A stretch of 64,000 nt of DNA from Amoebophrya sp. A120 (GCA_905178155.1 CAJINV010000003.1:5091700-5155699), one strand, 5' to 3'; positions 22,395-36,500 are shown, counted from the first letter of the stretch. Numbers and translations are program-made. The notes: generated by a model not told the origin, from the sequence alone.

Positions 22395-23619
22395 ATGCCC
22401 GACACGACGGGGCGATGCGTTGTGGCATCATTGCTCTACTGCTGCATTGGCTTGTCCTTCGGTCTGCAGCCTGCGCAGGAGCAAGTCAAGTTTCACGCCG
22501 ATGGAGAAGTGACGGCAAAGGTCGGTGCAGTGCCGCAAGTACGAGCCGTCTCAAGAACCTCCGCGAGAACAACCCGGGTCGTGGGGGAGGAAGACAGTAG
22601 CGCGGCGGGGAACAAGAAGACCTCGCTTCCACCGAAAAATAAAGTATCGTCTACAACAAGAACTTCCAGTACACTGCAGAAAAGAGAGGACGATGAGGAG
22701 GGTGGCGAAGACGAAGGACACGCGGAGGACGGCGGGGAGGAGGAACATCACGAAGTCGAAGGAAGCGCCGGCGGGGACGAGGAGCACGACCATCATGAGG
22801 AAGGCGAGGAGCACGAAGAAGAGCACGGAGGGGAGGAGCATGATGACGCCGAATCTAAAGAACACGAAGACAAGCCTGCGGGGGAGGACAAAAAAGACGC
22901 CGGCACAGTAGAAGAACAACACACGGATCAGGATGCTGGCAAAGAAGTAGAGGAGGAGGGCGCAAAGGGGGAGGACGGCAAAGAGGCGGAGAAGCAGGAA
23001 ACTGCAGCGCATGAGGAGGGTGACGACGAGCATCACAATGAGGAAGCAGCAGAAGGCAACGTGAAGGAGGAGAGCCACGAAGCGAAGAACGACGAAGACG
23101 AGGGCACGAATCAGAAGGAACAGAAAACGCCCGAACCAATGTCGCATGACGCTGCAAGTTCGAAAGCGGCAGAAAAAAATTCGGCGCTGAAGGAATCGCT
23201 TATGGCCGACACAAAGGATAGTGTGCGCGCCAAAGCATTGGTATAGTACAGTGCGTTTGTATTGTTTTCTGATAATTTCTACCTCTTTCCTCGGCGAATG
23301 TGTCTAAGTAAGTACTATGTACAGCTAGCTATTCTTTCATAGTCAGAACTGCGATTGCAGAGCTTGAAAATTGAAATATCTACAGATCGATTGCATGTAC
23401 GCGCGGCGTGGAGAAGCCATCAAGAACATGGCCAACAAGTTTGACGACGTGACAGCGGGCCTGGCGGAGGACTTCGTCAAGGCCTACAAGGGCAATTTCC
23501 GTCGTGGAAATCTGCGAGGAACCGCACAAAAACACGAGGATGACCTCTGCGGGCAGCTGCTCGCCCAGCCCGAATCACAGGACATCCTTGACCGCATCAT
23601 GGCCAAGGCGAAGCGCTGA
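22395..23619 (+). CDS. Secreted Glu/His-rich acidic protein
   Basis: Two exons, 22395-23240 and 23386-23619, total 360 codons with the stop. The intron 23241-23385 is GTATAG...CAG, phase 0. The N-terminus (VVASLLYCCIGLSFGL) fits a signal peptide. Residues ~95-260 are dominated by Glu, Asp, His, Lys and Gly, such as GGEEEHHEVEGSAGGDEEHD, without fixed repeat length; such sequence often binds metal ions or calcium. The C-terminal exon encodes a compact helical segment (MYARRGEAIKNMANKFDDVT) ending DRIMAKAKR. A likely secreted or endomembrane protein of unknown role. Composition makes homology searches unreliable for the central part. Confidence 0.78.
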
Positions 23620-24143
23620 CTTAGTGGAATGGGGTACATTGTCCGCCTAGTAGAATGTTGTGGCTCTCTAATGAGTTGACCGAGGGAAGGCGTGCCCGTC
23701 TCCTGGTCCACCTGTACGATTGGTTTTCAGAATGAACAACGCGATTTAACGAAGCGAAGTCGCCACATCTCCTCCTTGTGAATATGTAGAATATAATTAC
23801 GATCCGTGAGGCTTACAAGAAGCACTCTCACTGCAGAAGGCCGCTTCCGTTGCACAGAGCGGGAGCGCGTTTCACTATGTCTTTGTTTTTTTGTTTTCTG
23901 TCGGATCCTTCAGCCGGGCCCGGGCCTGTCCATCTGAAGTACGAAAGTAGAGACCTTGAGATTTTCGTTGAAATCAAAAAAAGAGACCTACGATCCTTGT
24001 TCTTTTCGGCGCGGTCCGTTCACGATCCTCAGCCTGTGATCTGATCCCTGTGCTGTCGTACTCACACAAAACACTATGCGGTGTGCTGTGTCTGAACGTG
24101 ACCACCGACTCGCCGCGCAATTTACGTATTGATAGCTGCGGAA
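23620..24143. other. Intergenic, no feature recognised
   Basis: Spacer upstream of the RCC1/filamin gene. No coding frame, repeat or RNA gene that I can support. Confidence 0.5.
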
Positions 24144-27100
24144 ATGGCAGACCTATTGCTCGCCTCTGGCGAAGCGCACTCGCCAGGTTGCAGCTCAGCC
24201 GGCCTGGACCTGCTGGCAACTCTGGAGGCCATTGAACAGGTGCAGGGCGGCGCCGTGGAAACATCAATAGAGACGCAGAAACTTTACAAACGGCTGGCGG
24301 GAATCTTTGGGTCGCTCGACGTTCCTGAGCTGGCGTCCTACTATTCGGCATTGGCACTTACCACCGCACCGGCATCCGCCGAGGAAGTGGAGGGGCGCAA
24401 ATCAGCCCTCCGACGCTATCGCGGACAGTTGTACTCCTGGGGCGAGAACGAAAATGAATGCCTCGGACAAAACTGTACATGGTGCTTTCTATGTCGAAGT
24501 AGAAGATTTATTGGTCGTCTTCTAGTAGCAGCTCTGATTTATCCAGACCGACTTTTTTCTTCATAAAAGAATATGTTTTTCTGCAATGAAAAATCTATCA
24601 GGCGAAGCGAGTGGGGGCTCGTCCCCTAGCGTAAGCCCCAGTCGCACTCGTGCTGGCGGTACGGTGACGCGGCCGAAGGTGATAGAGTGGGTGCGCGATT
24701 TCGGCTTTCAGGATCTCGCATGCGGTTTATCGCATTGTGTTGCCGTCACAAACAATGGCGACGTCGTGGGCTGGGGCGGCAACAGCAGTCGGCAGCTGGG
24801 CGGGTTTCACGAGAAAGTTGTGCCCGTACCTCGGGCGATTCTGCTTGGCCAGAAAGTAGTAGCGGTCGCGTGCGGAGCCGGACACACCCTGTGTGTGACG
24901 GCGGGCGGACGCGCGTTTGGCTGCGGGCTGGCGCGGAATGGGCAGCTCGGCGTTTTCCTCGGCGACGAACCCTCCACCAGCACGACGGTGGACTTCCGAG
25001 AGCTCCCACACCCGAAAGCGCAGGACCGCGCGTGGTGGGGCGTGGCCTGCGGGTTTGCGCACTCTTTTTGTCTGGACTCCGAAAGAGACCTGTACGGCTG
25101 CGGGTGGAACGTGCACGGGCAAGTCGGCAGCCGAATCGGGGAACGCCAGACTCGCGCCGGCCCAATCATTGCTGCGCTGCAAAAAGTCGCCGAAGCCGTG
25201 ACGCACGTGGCCTGCGGCGGGGCGCACACGCTGGTAGTGTCCTCGTCCAGCCAAACGTCTACTTCCAACGAAGCGACCACGGCACAGCAAACAGTTCTGG
25301 CTTTCGGCTGCAACAGTTGCGGGCAGCTGGGGCTGTGGGACGAAGTGAGCGCCGTACGGATCATGCTGCGGGAGGTGAATCCGGTTCCCCAGCCGGTGCA
25401 GCTTCCACTCGCGCCGCCGGGAAATAACGCGGGGAGTCGTGTGCCGCGGCTGTCGTTGGTAAATTGCGGGGAGGAGTACAGTTTTGCCATCACAGAGTAC
25501 CGCGAAGTGTACGGCTGGGGGTTGAACAACGTGGGTCAGCTGTGCCTTCCCGCGCAGGCGCGACGGTCCAACGTCGTGATCGTGGTGGAGCGCACGGGGC
25601 CGTTAGGGCACCGGGAAATGCAGCCGGCCGCGGAAGCCGATGGCATCACGCGTCCGGTTCTGATTCCTGCCCTCACGGAAAAGCGCGTGGAATGGATCTG
25701 CTCGACGCAGGGGAAGTCGGTGGCTCTTACCGGCGACGGGACCGTGATCGAATGGGGTATGGATCCGCAACAGGTGCAAGCGGTTAAGTTTATGAACTTT
25801 CAGTCAGAACCTCGTTGTTTCTGCTGAGAGTAGTGAAGATGGCACGACCAAAATTTGATGTCCTGGGTTTGTTCACGGTTTCGAGTTCAAGAGTGTTGTG
25901 GCGCTTATGCCTATGAATGCATGACCAGGATCGAGAAAATGAATGAAATATTTCAACAGCAACGGCGCGTATCCCTGAACAAAGTGTTGAATGCGCGGGC
26001 CCAGCAGAGCTTTCCAAACGCTGGAAACTACGAACGCTTTGGTTGCCTCCACGATCCCAGCCCGGGCTGTGAGCGGGCAGACGCAAATGCGCTGACGAAG
26101 AATGCGCGGCTCGGAGAGGCGGAAATCCGGGACAGTTTTGGCGTGAATGCAGCTGACCTTGCGTACCGCCTCACCTCGTCGGTCGCTGAGCAGGAGGAGG
26201 TTTTCGGGCAGCTGCGGCCGGTGGTGGGTTGTTCCGCGCAATCCGTCGCACGAATCGTGTCCGGACGGAAGTATTTCTGCAGTCTCTTGCGCATGCCTTC
26301 AAGTGCGCATCTGCGATTGGAGGTTCGGGTAAACGACAACTTGCAGAGCGTCGCGGATGCTTCCTTGATGGACTACTACAGCACTCTCAGTGACGACGAA
26401 GCGGAAAGTGGAACGACGGCAGGGGTCGCTGCAAGCATCACATTCAAGCCCGGACGACGTGTGAAGGTGCGACTCGCACTAGATGAACACGCGCTTGAGG
26501 ATTGCGATTCGCCGCCGTCTCCGGTACTGTCTCCCTCGGCTAGGCAGCGAGGGGTGGCGGGAAGCGTCGAGCCCTCGTCGTCGTCATCCGCTTATTCGAC
26601 GCGAAAAAAATCCGTAAAGGAAGTGCTTGCGGGACAGCCGCTGCAGGTCTTCGTGATACAAAATGACAACAACTACGTTCCCCTGGCACGGTCCGCTTAC
26701 GACTTGTGGGAAGAGGAAATCATTGTGCGTCCTCCCGACGCTGGAATATACGACTTGCACTGTTGGTTGGCCGGTCAACCCATCAGTAACTCCCCGTTAT
26801 CGCTGCAGGTCGGAGTGGGCGACGTGAACTTCGACCGCTGCTCTTGCAGCCTGCGCGACTATCGCCGGGTGGCTGTGCACATGTGGACCCGTTTCCGTGT
26901 CACTTGCCGGGATGACTGCGGCAACCTGTGCTTCCTGCCGTCCTTTATACCCTCTTCGGCTGGAAATAACGCAACACAAGCCAACGGGCCGGGCTTTAAG
27001 ATTGTCTCGGTTGAGGGAGGAGGAAATAAAACACGCGAACTTGCATGGTGGACATCAGCGCCAGCCCCCAGCACTGGTGGAACAGCCATTGGTTCATCTC

Positions 27101-28713
27101 CCACGAAAAATCTTGCTCTTTCGCAGCACGACGACGTGCCAGGATACTTCGAAGTTACTTCCGCCGCGTACGGAACCTACCAGATCTCTGTCATGTTCAG
27201 CACGCAGGCGCGCCGCAAGGTGCAGGTCCTGCTCTCCGCTAGCTGTGATGCTGCGTTCAAAGTGTTGACGGAGGCCTGCGTAGACGTGACGGCAGGTGCC
27301 CCCTTCGCACCTGCGTGCGAACTCACGGTCGCGCACCCTCGTTCCGTAATCACGGGAGTTCCCTTTGACATGACGCTCGTGTTGCGGGACCGGGCAACCG
27401 AATACACCGACGTTTGGGCTCGCGGCAACGCTTCGCAGAACGAGGTGGCTCAACTGGATCATGAAGACGATGCTTGTGCTCTGCTTTCTCTGTACCTCTG
27501 GGGACCTGTCTTCAAGAACTTTGACATGATGGGTGCGAAAACTGATAAAAATTCTGTGCCGAACATGTTGACATCATCTGGCAAAAAATCCGAAGCAAGC
27601 AGTGCCTTCTCTACGGCAGGGCCGTCGTTTAAGTTGCCGCTCGATGAGGACGAAATAGCAATGGCGACCCTTCATCCTGACGCGGCCGCAAGAACCTCTG
27701 CTGCGGCGATCGATGTGGTAGTGGTCGCTTGGCCACAACCACTCGACAGGGGTAGCGGTAGTGGCGCCGGCGCATCATCTTCCAGCATGCAGTTTTACAA
27801 AAGTCCAGCAAAGGAGCACAGTACCCTGCATCTACAGGGCGAGGCCACGCAGGTGGGATGGTACGACGTCTGCCTTCGACCGCCTCCGGGCTTTGTAAGC
27901 GGATGTACTTCTTCTGATGCAACATATAGCTCCACCGCCAATTCATCGGCGGAAGCGACTGTTGGCAGGGTGTTCGTCGATCACGGGCCGCCGCATCCGT
28001 ACCGCTGCACCCTGTCCGGGTTTGAAACGTGCTTGTTCGAGAAGGATCTGCGGAAAAGCTTCGCACTTTCCGTTATCGACGCGCACGGCAATGCGTGCCG
28101 GCTCGGTGCGTCCAAGGCAGAGGTAGTGGTGGAAAGCTACCCGGCTATGGAAACCATTGCTCGCGGTACTGACGACGACGGCTTGCGCTTTCAAGTACAT
28201 CACTCCCGAGAAAATGATGTTGGGCAGGCGCCTGCAAACTATATCGGAGAAGCGGAAACAAGTGCGGCTGTGGTGAGTCATGCGAGTTACTCACTGGACG
28301 ATGTCCTGATTCCTAAAGCAGGAGAGTACCATATCCTGTGCCTCGTAGACGGGCAGCGCATCCTTGGCACGCCTTTTGTAATGGACGTTTTGGAGAATCC
28401 CGCGTTATTGCAACAAGGAGTGGAAAAAGCGGCGGCGCGCAGTCACGAACTCGAGGAGGAACGGATCGCAAAAGTAAACGAGGAAATTCAAACTCCCACG
28501 ATGGCAAAGCCTGCCGCACCGCTGTTTCCGGGTGGCAGCAAGGAGGCGCAGGGACCGCAGGACGCTGCAACGAAGGCTGCTCTGGTCCGCCAGCGCGCTT
28601 TGGAACGGCTGCGCAAGACGCAGAGCGAACTCCGCGCAAAAATCAAGAGGGAAAAGACGAAAAAAGAAAAGCGAGTCGGCGGCGGATTCCTCGTTAAATT
28701 TGAAAATCGCTGA
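24144..28713 (+). CDS. RCC1-repeat plus filamin-like Ig-repeat protein
   Basis: Three exons: 24144-24474, 24602 to about 25782 (or 25773) and about 25894-28713. The first intron is GTACAT...CAG and restores CLGQNCEASGG. Exon 1 ends in an RCC1 repeat (QLYSWGENENECLGQ). Exon 2 holds several more: VVGWGGNSSRQLGGF, ACGAGHTLCVT, ACGFAHSFCLDSERDLYGCG and VACGGAHTLVV. Together these predict a seven-bladed beta-propeller for protein or GTPase interaction. Exon 3 (about 940 residues) has filamin/ABP280-type immunoglobulin repeats, seen in DAGIYDLHCWLAGQPISNSP and IPKAGEYHILCLVDGQRILG, each close to the usual G-Y-x-V/L-x-C pattern. It ends in a basic helix (LRKTQSELRAKIKREKTKK). The pairing suggests a large scaffold, perhaps linked to actin or cilia. 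The second intron's borders have two phase-compatible donors. Confidence 0.85.
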
Positions 28714-29652
28714 ACTAATATCTTGCGCGAAGAACTTCCAAGTGGCGAAAAACCATAACCATGATCATTCGCATTTGAGCGAGCACTCACGCGCGAGTGC
28801 TGCGTGTGATTTCTCTACTATCGTGCTAAGAGGAGGACTTAGGCGTCATATGAGAAAACCTTCTTCGCTCCGACGATAGAACGTAGATTCGGTCGTAGAA
28901 TTTTTTTTTGTTTTCGGTATTGCTATGAAAATCGTAGAAGTCTTCGGTTTTTTTTTGCTCTTCCTGTAAAGCGACAGACGCGAAATGACACATCAATCTG
29001 TTTGCCTTGGAGCGAGGGAAAACGAGAAACGATGTCGCTTTTCTGTTTTTCAACTTCCAAAAATCGGATCTGCAAGTGCGACGTTTTTCTTTCCGTTGAG
29101 CGAGGTAGGTGCATGCACTGCACCAGAGTAGAGGGAGAAAAAATCGGCTAGAATTGTGCAGAGTGCAAATGCAAGACCTTGACTTTCTTGCTTCTCGTTG
29201 TCTAGTTTAAATACTGTGAATTTTAATTCATTTGGTTTGGCACAGGTTATTCGACCCATGAAGCCCAAAGAAGGTTGATATGTTTTTTAGTTTCTCTACT
29301 CTACACGCACGTACATAAACATTCTTCTCTCTACTTTTTGCATGGTTTTCTTGAATTCAAAATGTAGACCCTGCGAGTTCCAGTGGAACTGCGCAGCAAG
29401 TTTGTGCATAGCGACATCCTCGCTCCACCTTTTCTTTGTCATGTAAAAATTAGCTGAAGTCGAGGACACCGGTACGGAGTCGGAGGTGGCGGCGCCCAGA
29501 ACGAGCCAGCCGAAACCACGACCGCAGGGCGGGCCAAGATGCCGTTTGCGGTCGGGCATGAAGCACATTTGCTCCCCTGGAGGAGAAAAAGCACCAGGGT
29601 CGCCCACGGTGCTGGCGCACAATCTTCAACATGGACAGGGCGTTTAAAAATC
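28714..29652. other. Intergenic, no feature recognised
   Basis: AT-rich spacer with scattered short frames. The last ~190 bases are open in the frame of the next gene, so its start could lie upstream of 29653. Confidence 0.5.
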
Positions 29653-32600
29653 ATGATGAAAATCGGTCGCATGGTGCTCGTATTTTTGATACATCTCCTG
29701 TTGCTGACGGGTTCTTTGTCTTTCGCGAATGCGCAGGACAGCGCGCCGGCCGCCGCCGTTGATGTCTCTTCTTCGTCGCAATACAGAGATCCAAGCCGAA
29801 TCGCCATCTGCAAGGAGGGCATGGAGGTGATGTGCGAATACCGAGATACCTCGCGCATGTCTCTCGTGGAAATCAAACGCAGCGCCGACGCCTCTGGGAT
29901 GATTGAGGTACGCTTGTTGAGAGAAGTAAATCGTCATCTCAGTTTATCTTTTATTCTTGTTTGATGTTTCTAGCTGTAATAAGAAAAGGCAACGGAAAGA
30001 GCGAGTTATTTTCATCTCTTCAACGTCCATCAATACAGGTCGAGTGGGTGTTTGACCGGCAGTTGTGCGATATTCCTGCGCAGGCGATGTGGTGCCGGGT
30101 GCGTCTTCTGGACTGCGACAAACCGATGGACGACTACAAGTACTTCCAGTGCACAGACTGGCTCCCAGACGGCGTTGCGGATGTCGCGACCGATCCGCCA
30201 GTGGATGACGCGAGCTACAGTTCGCCGAAATGGAACATGGCGGGCCAGGACAACGACTGGAAAAACAAGGATCTGCTGATTATTTTCGTCTGTCTGATAG
30301 TCGTCACGATCTCCGTGTTTGCGTTCTACCGGTTTTACCATCGCTACAAGCACTTTGGAAACTTCAAGGAACACCCCGAGGATCCGACGCACCCACAAGA
30401 GGCGCACTTGTTCAACGACCCCAGGACCAACGTGGACAGTCGCAATAGTACCTTCATGCGGAACTTTTTCAGTTTGAAGATGTCGCGGGAGCACGGCGTA
30501 ATCGATCCAGAGGCGCGGCAGCAGAAACTGAAGGAGCAAGAGCCGGAGAAGGAGGAGGAGGATTCCGCGGAGAACTTCCTGTTTTGCCTTTCCATTGTGT
30601 GTTGCTGTTTTATGACGCGGGAGAAACGCGCCATCTGGTGGAAGTGGGGCAAGACGCAGGAGGAGCTGAACGGCGAAACCGTGCTGGCCGAGCTGGAGCG
30701 CCAGGAGCGCGCCGAGATGCTGGGCGGCACGCGGTCGGCACTGCAGGCCTGGATCATCGAGCGGATGGAGGCGCGACGCAACGCAAGGAGAAACGGGACG
30801 GCTTCGCCAGGTGCGCCGGGGGACCGCGACGACTCCTCGCGCCGCCCTTCGATCTCCTCGTTCGGGTCGAGTATCCCCCCGGCCACGCGGAAGTGGGTGG
30901 GGAACTTGTTTAACAACAGTCAGGTCCGGTGGTTCTACAAAACCCGCGACGGGGGCCCCCGAGCGCAGCCGTACGCCTACGACTATTCGCAGAACAAGTC
31001 GCAGCTCGTCGACAAGGTTGCGCGCCAGCTTCCGCCCCGGCCGGCGGGAAACGTGCGCGTACTGAAGGGATTGTTGTCCTCGGACGCCTTTCACCGCCTG
31101 AAAAACTCCATCTCTCCCGAGAGAGACCACCCTACCCGCGGCGCCTCCCCTGGAGCAGGGGTAGATCATGACCCCTACCACTCCGTGCCCGTGTTCTCGC
31201 CCGTCGGGTCTCCCGCGGGCATGAAGGCAGGCGGCTCGCCACTGTCACCGACTACACGGGCAAAAGTCGTGGAGTCGGACCTGGTGGTGGAGGACATGAT
31301 GGCGACCCGGAAGGACCTTTTATTCTCCCCGACCGGGGCCAGCACGCCGCTCTCCTCGGGCGGCAGTCCCGAGGAGAAGCGCATGCGGGCTTTGGATCGG
31401 GCGGCCAAGGGCAAGATGTCGGGTAAGACGGTGCCGGGCAATTTGGACACGTTCGTGAGCAGCGACGTGACTTTCGACACGCGCGGGGGCTGGGTGTCGC
31501 CCGAGAACAGCGGCAGCGGCAAGTGGCGGGCCCGGAACACGTACCGGGTGGAGAAAATTCGGCACCAGCTGGAGGAGCGCGAGCTACGAAAGGAGCACAA
31601 GCGCGCGGCCTTCGAGGCGGAGGTGGAGCGCCAGCAGCACCTGGACGAGGAGCGGGAGCGCAACCGGGTCAACCTGAACCGCATGCGTCGCGAGCAGGCC
31701 AATGACGACATTGCAGATGTGTTCATGAAGCAAACCGCGGGGGGGTCGTTCAAGCGGCAGCAGGACCCGCACCACGCCGTGCTGCAGCAAGTGTACGGAC
31801 AGCCGTCGATCAGCAGTAGTCCACCGGTGTCGCCCACGACCGCCGGCGGGCGGTCCCCCTCCATTCAGGTCATACACGAGGACGAGGACCGGGAGCCCCT
31901 TACCGCGCTACAAGTTGCGAAGTTTCAGCTGGGCGTCGTGGAGTCTGCTGCGGAGCAGCCACCGAAGATGACCGTGCAGAAGGGGGATCGCATTTCGTTG
32001 CGCGCAGACGAAGACAAGAAATACGAGAAAATGCTACGGTTTGGGGAGCGGTCCCTACCGATCATCGACCGGGGAGGTCGCGCGGTCTGGGAGGTCGGCG
32101 ACCTCGCAGCCACGGTGCCCAAGAAAGCGGCCTGGGAGGACGCGGACGCACGAAAAATTGCCAGCATGGTGCTGCCGACCTACCTCGCACCGGTGAAAGA
32201 CCCGCGGCTGCTCCGTGCACCCACGGAGGATGAACTCTTCATGTACGAGAAGCACAACTACGCAGCTGCCAAGTATCAGCAGTACAAACAGGAGTCGTTC
32301 GCGCAGAAGGACCAGCCAAATTTGAAGGGGAAACGCAATTTGGCGGATGCCAAAGCCTTCCGCGAGGCTTTTGAATACCAGCACGTGTTCAAGAACATGA
32401 ACCCCTTCCACATGAAGCAGAACCGACCGGAGACCAGTCCGGTGAAGCAAGGCATGATTAAGCGCCAGCTGAAAAAGCTCACCAGCGAGGACAAGATGAA
32501 GCGCGACGGCGGGGAACAGTCGGATGTAGATTTCAGCATCAACACACGCGTAAACGACCCGCAAAGCATCCCTCGGAGGTGGCAGCGCGTGGAGGAAGAG

Positions 32601-32840
32601 GCGGCGCTGCACCACATCGGCGCAGCGAGGAATAAAGAGAAGCACCCGCGCCTAAAGCAGCTGAACGAGTTCGAGCGGGAATTCGGCAACGAAAGCGCCA
32701 ACCGCCCCAAGCGAGGTTTCGTGTGGCCCCGCCGCGCACCAGAATTACATGAATACGAACCCAGCTACGAGGACCAGTACCCGGACGACTACCAACCAAA
32801 CCTGTATGATGATCCCATACCCGACAATTACTTTAAATGA
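29653..32840 (+). CDS. Single-pass membrane protein with large cytoplasmic tail
   Basis: Two exons, 29653-29907 and 30039-32840, total 1019 codons with the stop; the intron is GTACGC...CAG, phase 0. The N-terminus (MVLVFLIHLLLLTGSLSFANA) is a clear signal peptide. It is followed by a short luminal or extracellular domain with several Cys (ICKEGMEVMCEY, RQLCDIPAQAMWCRVRLLDC). One transmembrane segment, LLIIFVCLIVVTISVFAFY, is followed by basic residues, predicting a type I topology. The ~830-residue tail has a second Cys-rich hydrophobic patch (NFLFCLSIVCCCFM), Ser/Pro-rich linkers and long charged helices (ELRKEHKRAAFEAEVERQQ). It ends with an acidic, Tyr-rich stretch. No kinase or other catalytic domain was seen. 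Receptor or adhesion role is only a guess. Confidence 0.82.
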
Positions 32841-33536
32841 CGACGAAGGAGCGTCGTTCATGCCATGATCAAGTACAATCGGACTGTAAAAATGAACGAA
32901 GGCGAACCATGTTTCTGTTACATAGCATGTTACAAAAGCATAATTTGTAAAAGCACAAACATCTTCCATACCCAAGGTGTAAATACGGGACTGAAAATGG
33001 GCCTCCCGGACGCAAATCTTGGCACGGGAGGACCGTGCGCCGGTGTTCTTTGAAGTCTTGGGTGCTGAAAGATATTCGTGGTCGGTTTGATACTCTTCTT
33101 CGTTTCGCTCTATCTTCGTGTGTGAGTGTGAGGACGCAAATTGGCGAACATTTTGAATCTTACAGCAGAGTGCAATTGGGGCGAAGTTAGCGGGAATTCA
33201 GGGGAAAAGGCAGAGGACGGTAGGGGAAGGCGGCCTGCAGCTTTTTTTTCCAAAGGGGGTGCACTGCGAACGCGGTGCCAGAAAAAATCTCTTCGCTCTG
33301 GCACAATCGGAGTTTAGTTGCCGTATGGACGTGTATTTGCACTGCGGGAGTTTTGACTTCGACGGCTACAAAGAAATTAGAAAACAAGTAAATGGCGCGC
33401 ACAGGTACATGCTCCTGCAGCAGATAGAGTGGCAAGACCCACGGAGGGGTTAGTATCCGATCGTGGAGTGTATTTCGACCACGGAAGAGCGGGACCAGCG
33501 GTTGTGTCGCAACTGCTGCTCGGGAAACGTCGAACC
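32841..33536. other. Intergenic and possible leader of the EF-hand gene
   Basis: No recognisable gene. From 33429 the EF-hand frame is already open but lacks an ATG until 33537, so part of this may be untranslated leader or an upstream exon. Confidence 0.5.
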
Positions 33537-36500
33537 ATGTCCGCGGTCTCCTCGGGTTTGCGCGAGGGTTACGATGTTGGGCAGTGGGGAAGTTGGCGGT
33601 CCCATTCCGTCTTGCTTCACGAAGCGGTCGCGGAGCTCAGTTGGGGCGAGAAGGCAGCGGCGCTGCTAGAGGTTTTCCGCCGCCACACCAAGACGAAGAA
33701 GGGCTATCTGTCCCGCACGGAATTTCACGATCTGCTGCGTCGGTACCCGTGCTGTGATGCCAATTACTTCGATACGTTTTTCGAGCTCTTCGACCGGAAC
33801 CAGGACGACTTTGTCAACGAGTCAGACTTTCTCGCCGGTATGCTCGCCGTTTCGCCGGGCACCCCGCACAAGGTGGGCCCGGAGTCCCCCGCGGGCCAGC
33901 TGCGCATGCAGTTCATTTTTCTGTACTACGACTACAATCGCAACGGCAAACTCGAGGTCGAGGAGCTACGACGCCTGATCGAGCACCTGTTGCGCATCCG
34001 CGGACAGTATCAACTGCAAAAGTGTCTGGGTCTGGAAGAATGCAACTTGTGATGCTGCATTTGGATGTCTAAAAAATTTGTGTTGCATGAGCAGCAAAGG
34101 GAGTGCAATTTTTGCTACGGGAAGAGGGCATTTGTCATGCGGAATAGGCATCAAGAAGGTCTCAAAAAATCTGTGATGCTAGGGCATGCACAACAGACAT
34201 CATGGCCCATGCAAAACGTGCATGACAAGTCTCAGAAATTTCCAGACCCAGACATTTTTACATTTGATAGACAGGATACGGCCTCTGCGGACCGCGACTC
34301 GCAGGCACTGCACGCACTGGGGACGGGCAACGAGGTGTTTGGGAACCAGTTCGGGTTCCACGCCTTTTTCGACGCCTCCGCACAGAAAATGCTGAATGGG
34401 ACTTCGCAGCTTCTGCGCACGCAGCGCTGCCTCGCCGAAGTGATTCGGCAAGCAGAGAGCTTCCACCAAAGCGGTCAGCACGAAGTGGTGGCAACCAAAG
34501 CGCTCTCCGCACTCCAGCGCGCGCCCGGCTCTCCGATCGGGATGCCGCGCGGCAAGCTGGGGGCGAGCGCCGTTGCTGGCTCGGTCTCCGCGCTGCAGGC
34601 TTCTTCACCCATATTGCCGCAGCCGGCAGCCCCGGAAACAGGCATTTCCGCGTCGGTGTCTGGAGGAGTACTGCGCGACGGGAAGGCGGGCGCCTCTCTT
34701 CTCGGTGCTTCCGCGGCATTAGCGGCTTCTGTGGATCACGTGGATGCTGGCAAGCAGGTTGCATCGACCTCTGATAGCCCACTTCTCGTATCATCGTCAG
34801 CTCGCGGCAAGCAAAGACCCGATGGCTCTGCTTCTGGTGGGGGGGCTTCTCAACTCATCTCGCAGGAGAGCACCCCGTCCGCCAGCTCCCGCACAGCTGC
34901 ACTGGATGTGGCACGCACGCAGCAGAAAACAACGCCAAGTACCACTACCAAGGCAGGACCAACATGTCCGATCGGCGGAGTGTCTACTAGTCCCTTGCTG
35001 CGGCGCCCCAATAGCCCCTTCAGCTTGGGAACAGCGGTGCTCATGCAGCAGCAATTGCAGGACCAGCAGCCGAGCGGCGCGCAAGGCATTGCAAAACAAA
35101 AGTTGCCTGGACAGCATCACGCTGCCACGACTTCGCCGACAAACAAACCGTTCGCATGGCAGGGCCAGCACAGCAATTACTTCGTCGAACCCGCCACGAA
35201 GTCAGCTGTTTGCCCGACCGAGTCGGCTCTTCAGCACGCGCTTGGTACAGGACAGCAGGGTGGCGGCAGCTCTAGCAGCACCTCGCCGCGCGGAGCCAGC
35301 GTGCGCGGCGTGCAATCCGTGGGCGGGGGAGGGCAAGGGCAAACAACTACTTCGGTTCTAGAAGACGACGACGGCCCCGTGTTGCGACAACCAAGTCACC
35401 AGCGACGGCAGCCGGCTTTTCACTGCTCTGTGGATACTTCACACCCACCTGGGAGCTTTGTCCACCGGAGGAGTACCGACCCCAATCAGTTCAACAAGCA
35501 CGCGGTCCGCGGAGCGCCCCCGCCCGCGTACAACTCACTTTCAGCAGATGATCCGGACAACGCGGTCTCGTGGAACACACCTGAGTACTTTTGGAAAGAA
35601 ACTGTGCTGCTTGCTATTTGATATCAGTCCATCAAAGTTGTATAAAAAGGAGAGCCTCGTCCTGCTATTGCTACAAGGCCGCAGCTTATGTCGCGTAGTG
35701 GGAGGGTGAACGAGTGGACAGGGGGGAAAGAAAAACGCCAGAGGATGGGCAAGGGAAAAGGTTTCTGAAGCAGGGCGGGGCCAAGCATCTGCGCCACTTC
35801 TTGTTGAAAGAACCAAGGCGGAGCGTCTTGGCGCCCGTGGTTCCCGTCGTTGTGCGAGCGCGAGGACCCCGCCCGCATTGGAAGCGCGCCCGAGGTTGCA
35901 GGCCTTAGGCCCGACAACGCAAAGGCAAAGCGCGGCAGCGGGCGGGCGCCAGTGAACGGGGGAAGGAAGCAGGAGAACACCCCGCGCCATGCGCGGCGCC
36001 TGCGCGTGACGCCCCGCNNNNNNNNNNNNNNNNNNNNNNNNNNNNNNNNNNNNNNNNNNNNNNNNNNNNNNNNNNNNNNNNNNNNNNNNNNNNNNNNNNN
36101 NNNNNNNNNNNNNNNNNNNNNNNNNNNNNNNNNNNNNNNNNNNNNNNNNNNNNNNNNNNNNNNNNNNNNNNNNNNNNNNNNNNNNNNNNNNNNNNNNNNN
36201 NNNNNNNNNNNNNNNNNNNNNNNNNNNNNNNNNNNNNNNNNNNNNNNNNNNNNNNNNNNNNNNNNNNNNNNNNNNNNNNNNNNNNNNNNNNNNNNNNNNN
36301 NNNNNNNNNNNNNNNNNNNNNNNNNNNNNNNNNNNNNNNNNNNNNNNNNNNNNNNNNNNNNNNNNNNNNNNNNNNNNNNNNNNNNNNNNNNNNNNNNNNN
36401 NNNNNNNNNNNNNNNNNNNNNNNNNNNNNNNNNNNNNNNNNNNNNNNNNNNNNNNNNNNNNNNNNNNNNNNNNNNNNNNNNNNNNNNNNNNNNNNNNNNN

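Noticed and set aside
22551-23147. A - strand open frame of 198 codons rich in Leu, Val and Phe opposite the acidic protein
   Set aside because: It is the mirror of Glu/Lys/His codons in the + strand gene and has no independent support.
30030-31181. A - strand open frame of 383 codons opposite the membrane-protein gene
   Set aside because: It lies entirely antisense to a well supported exon. Its composition reflects the other strand's codons and no domain is visible.
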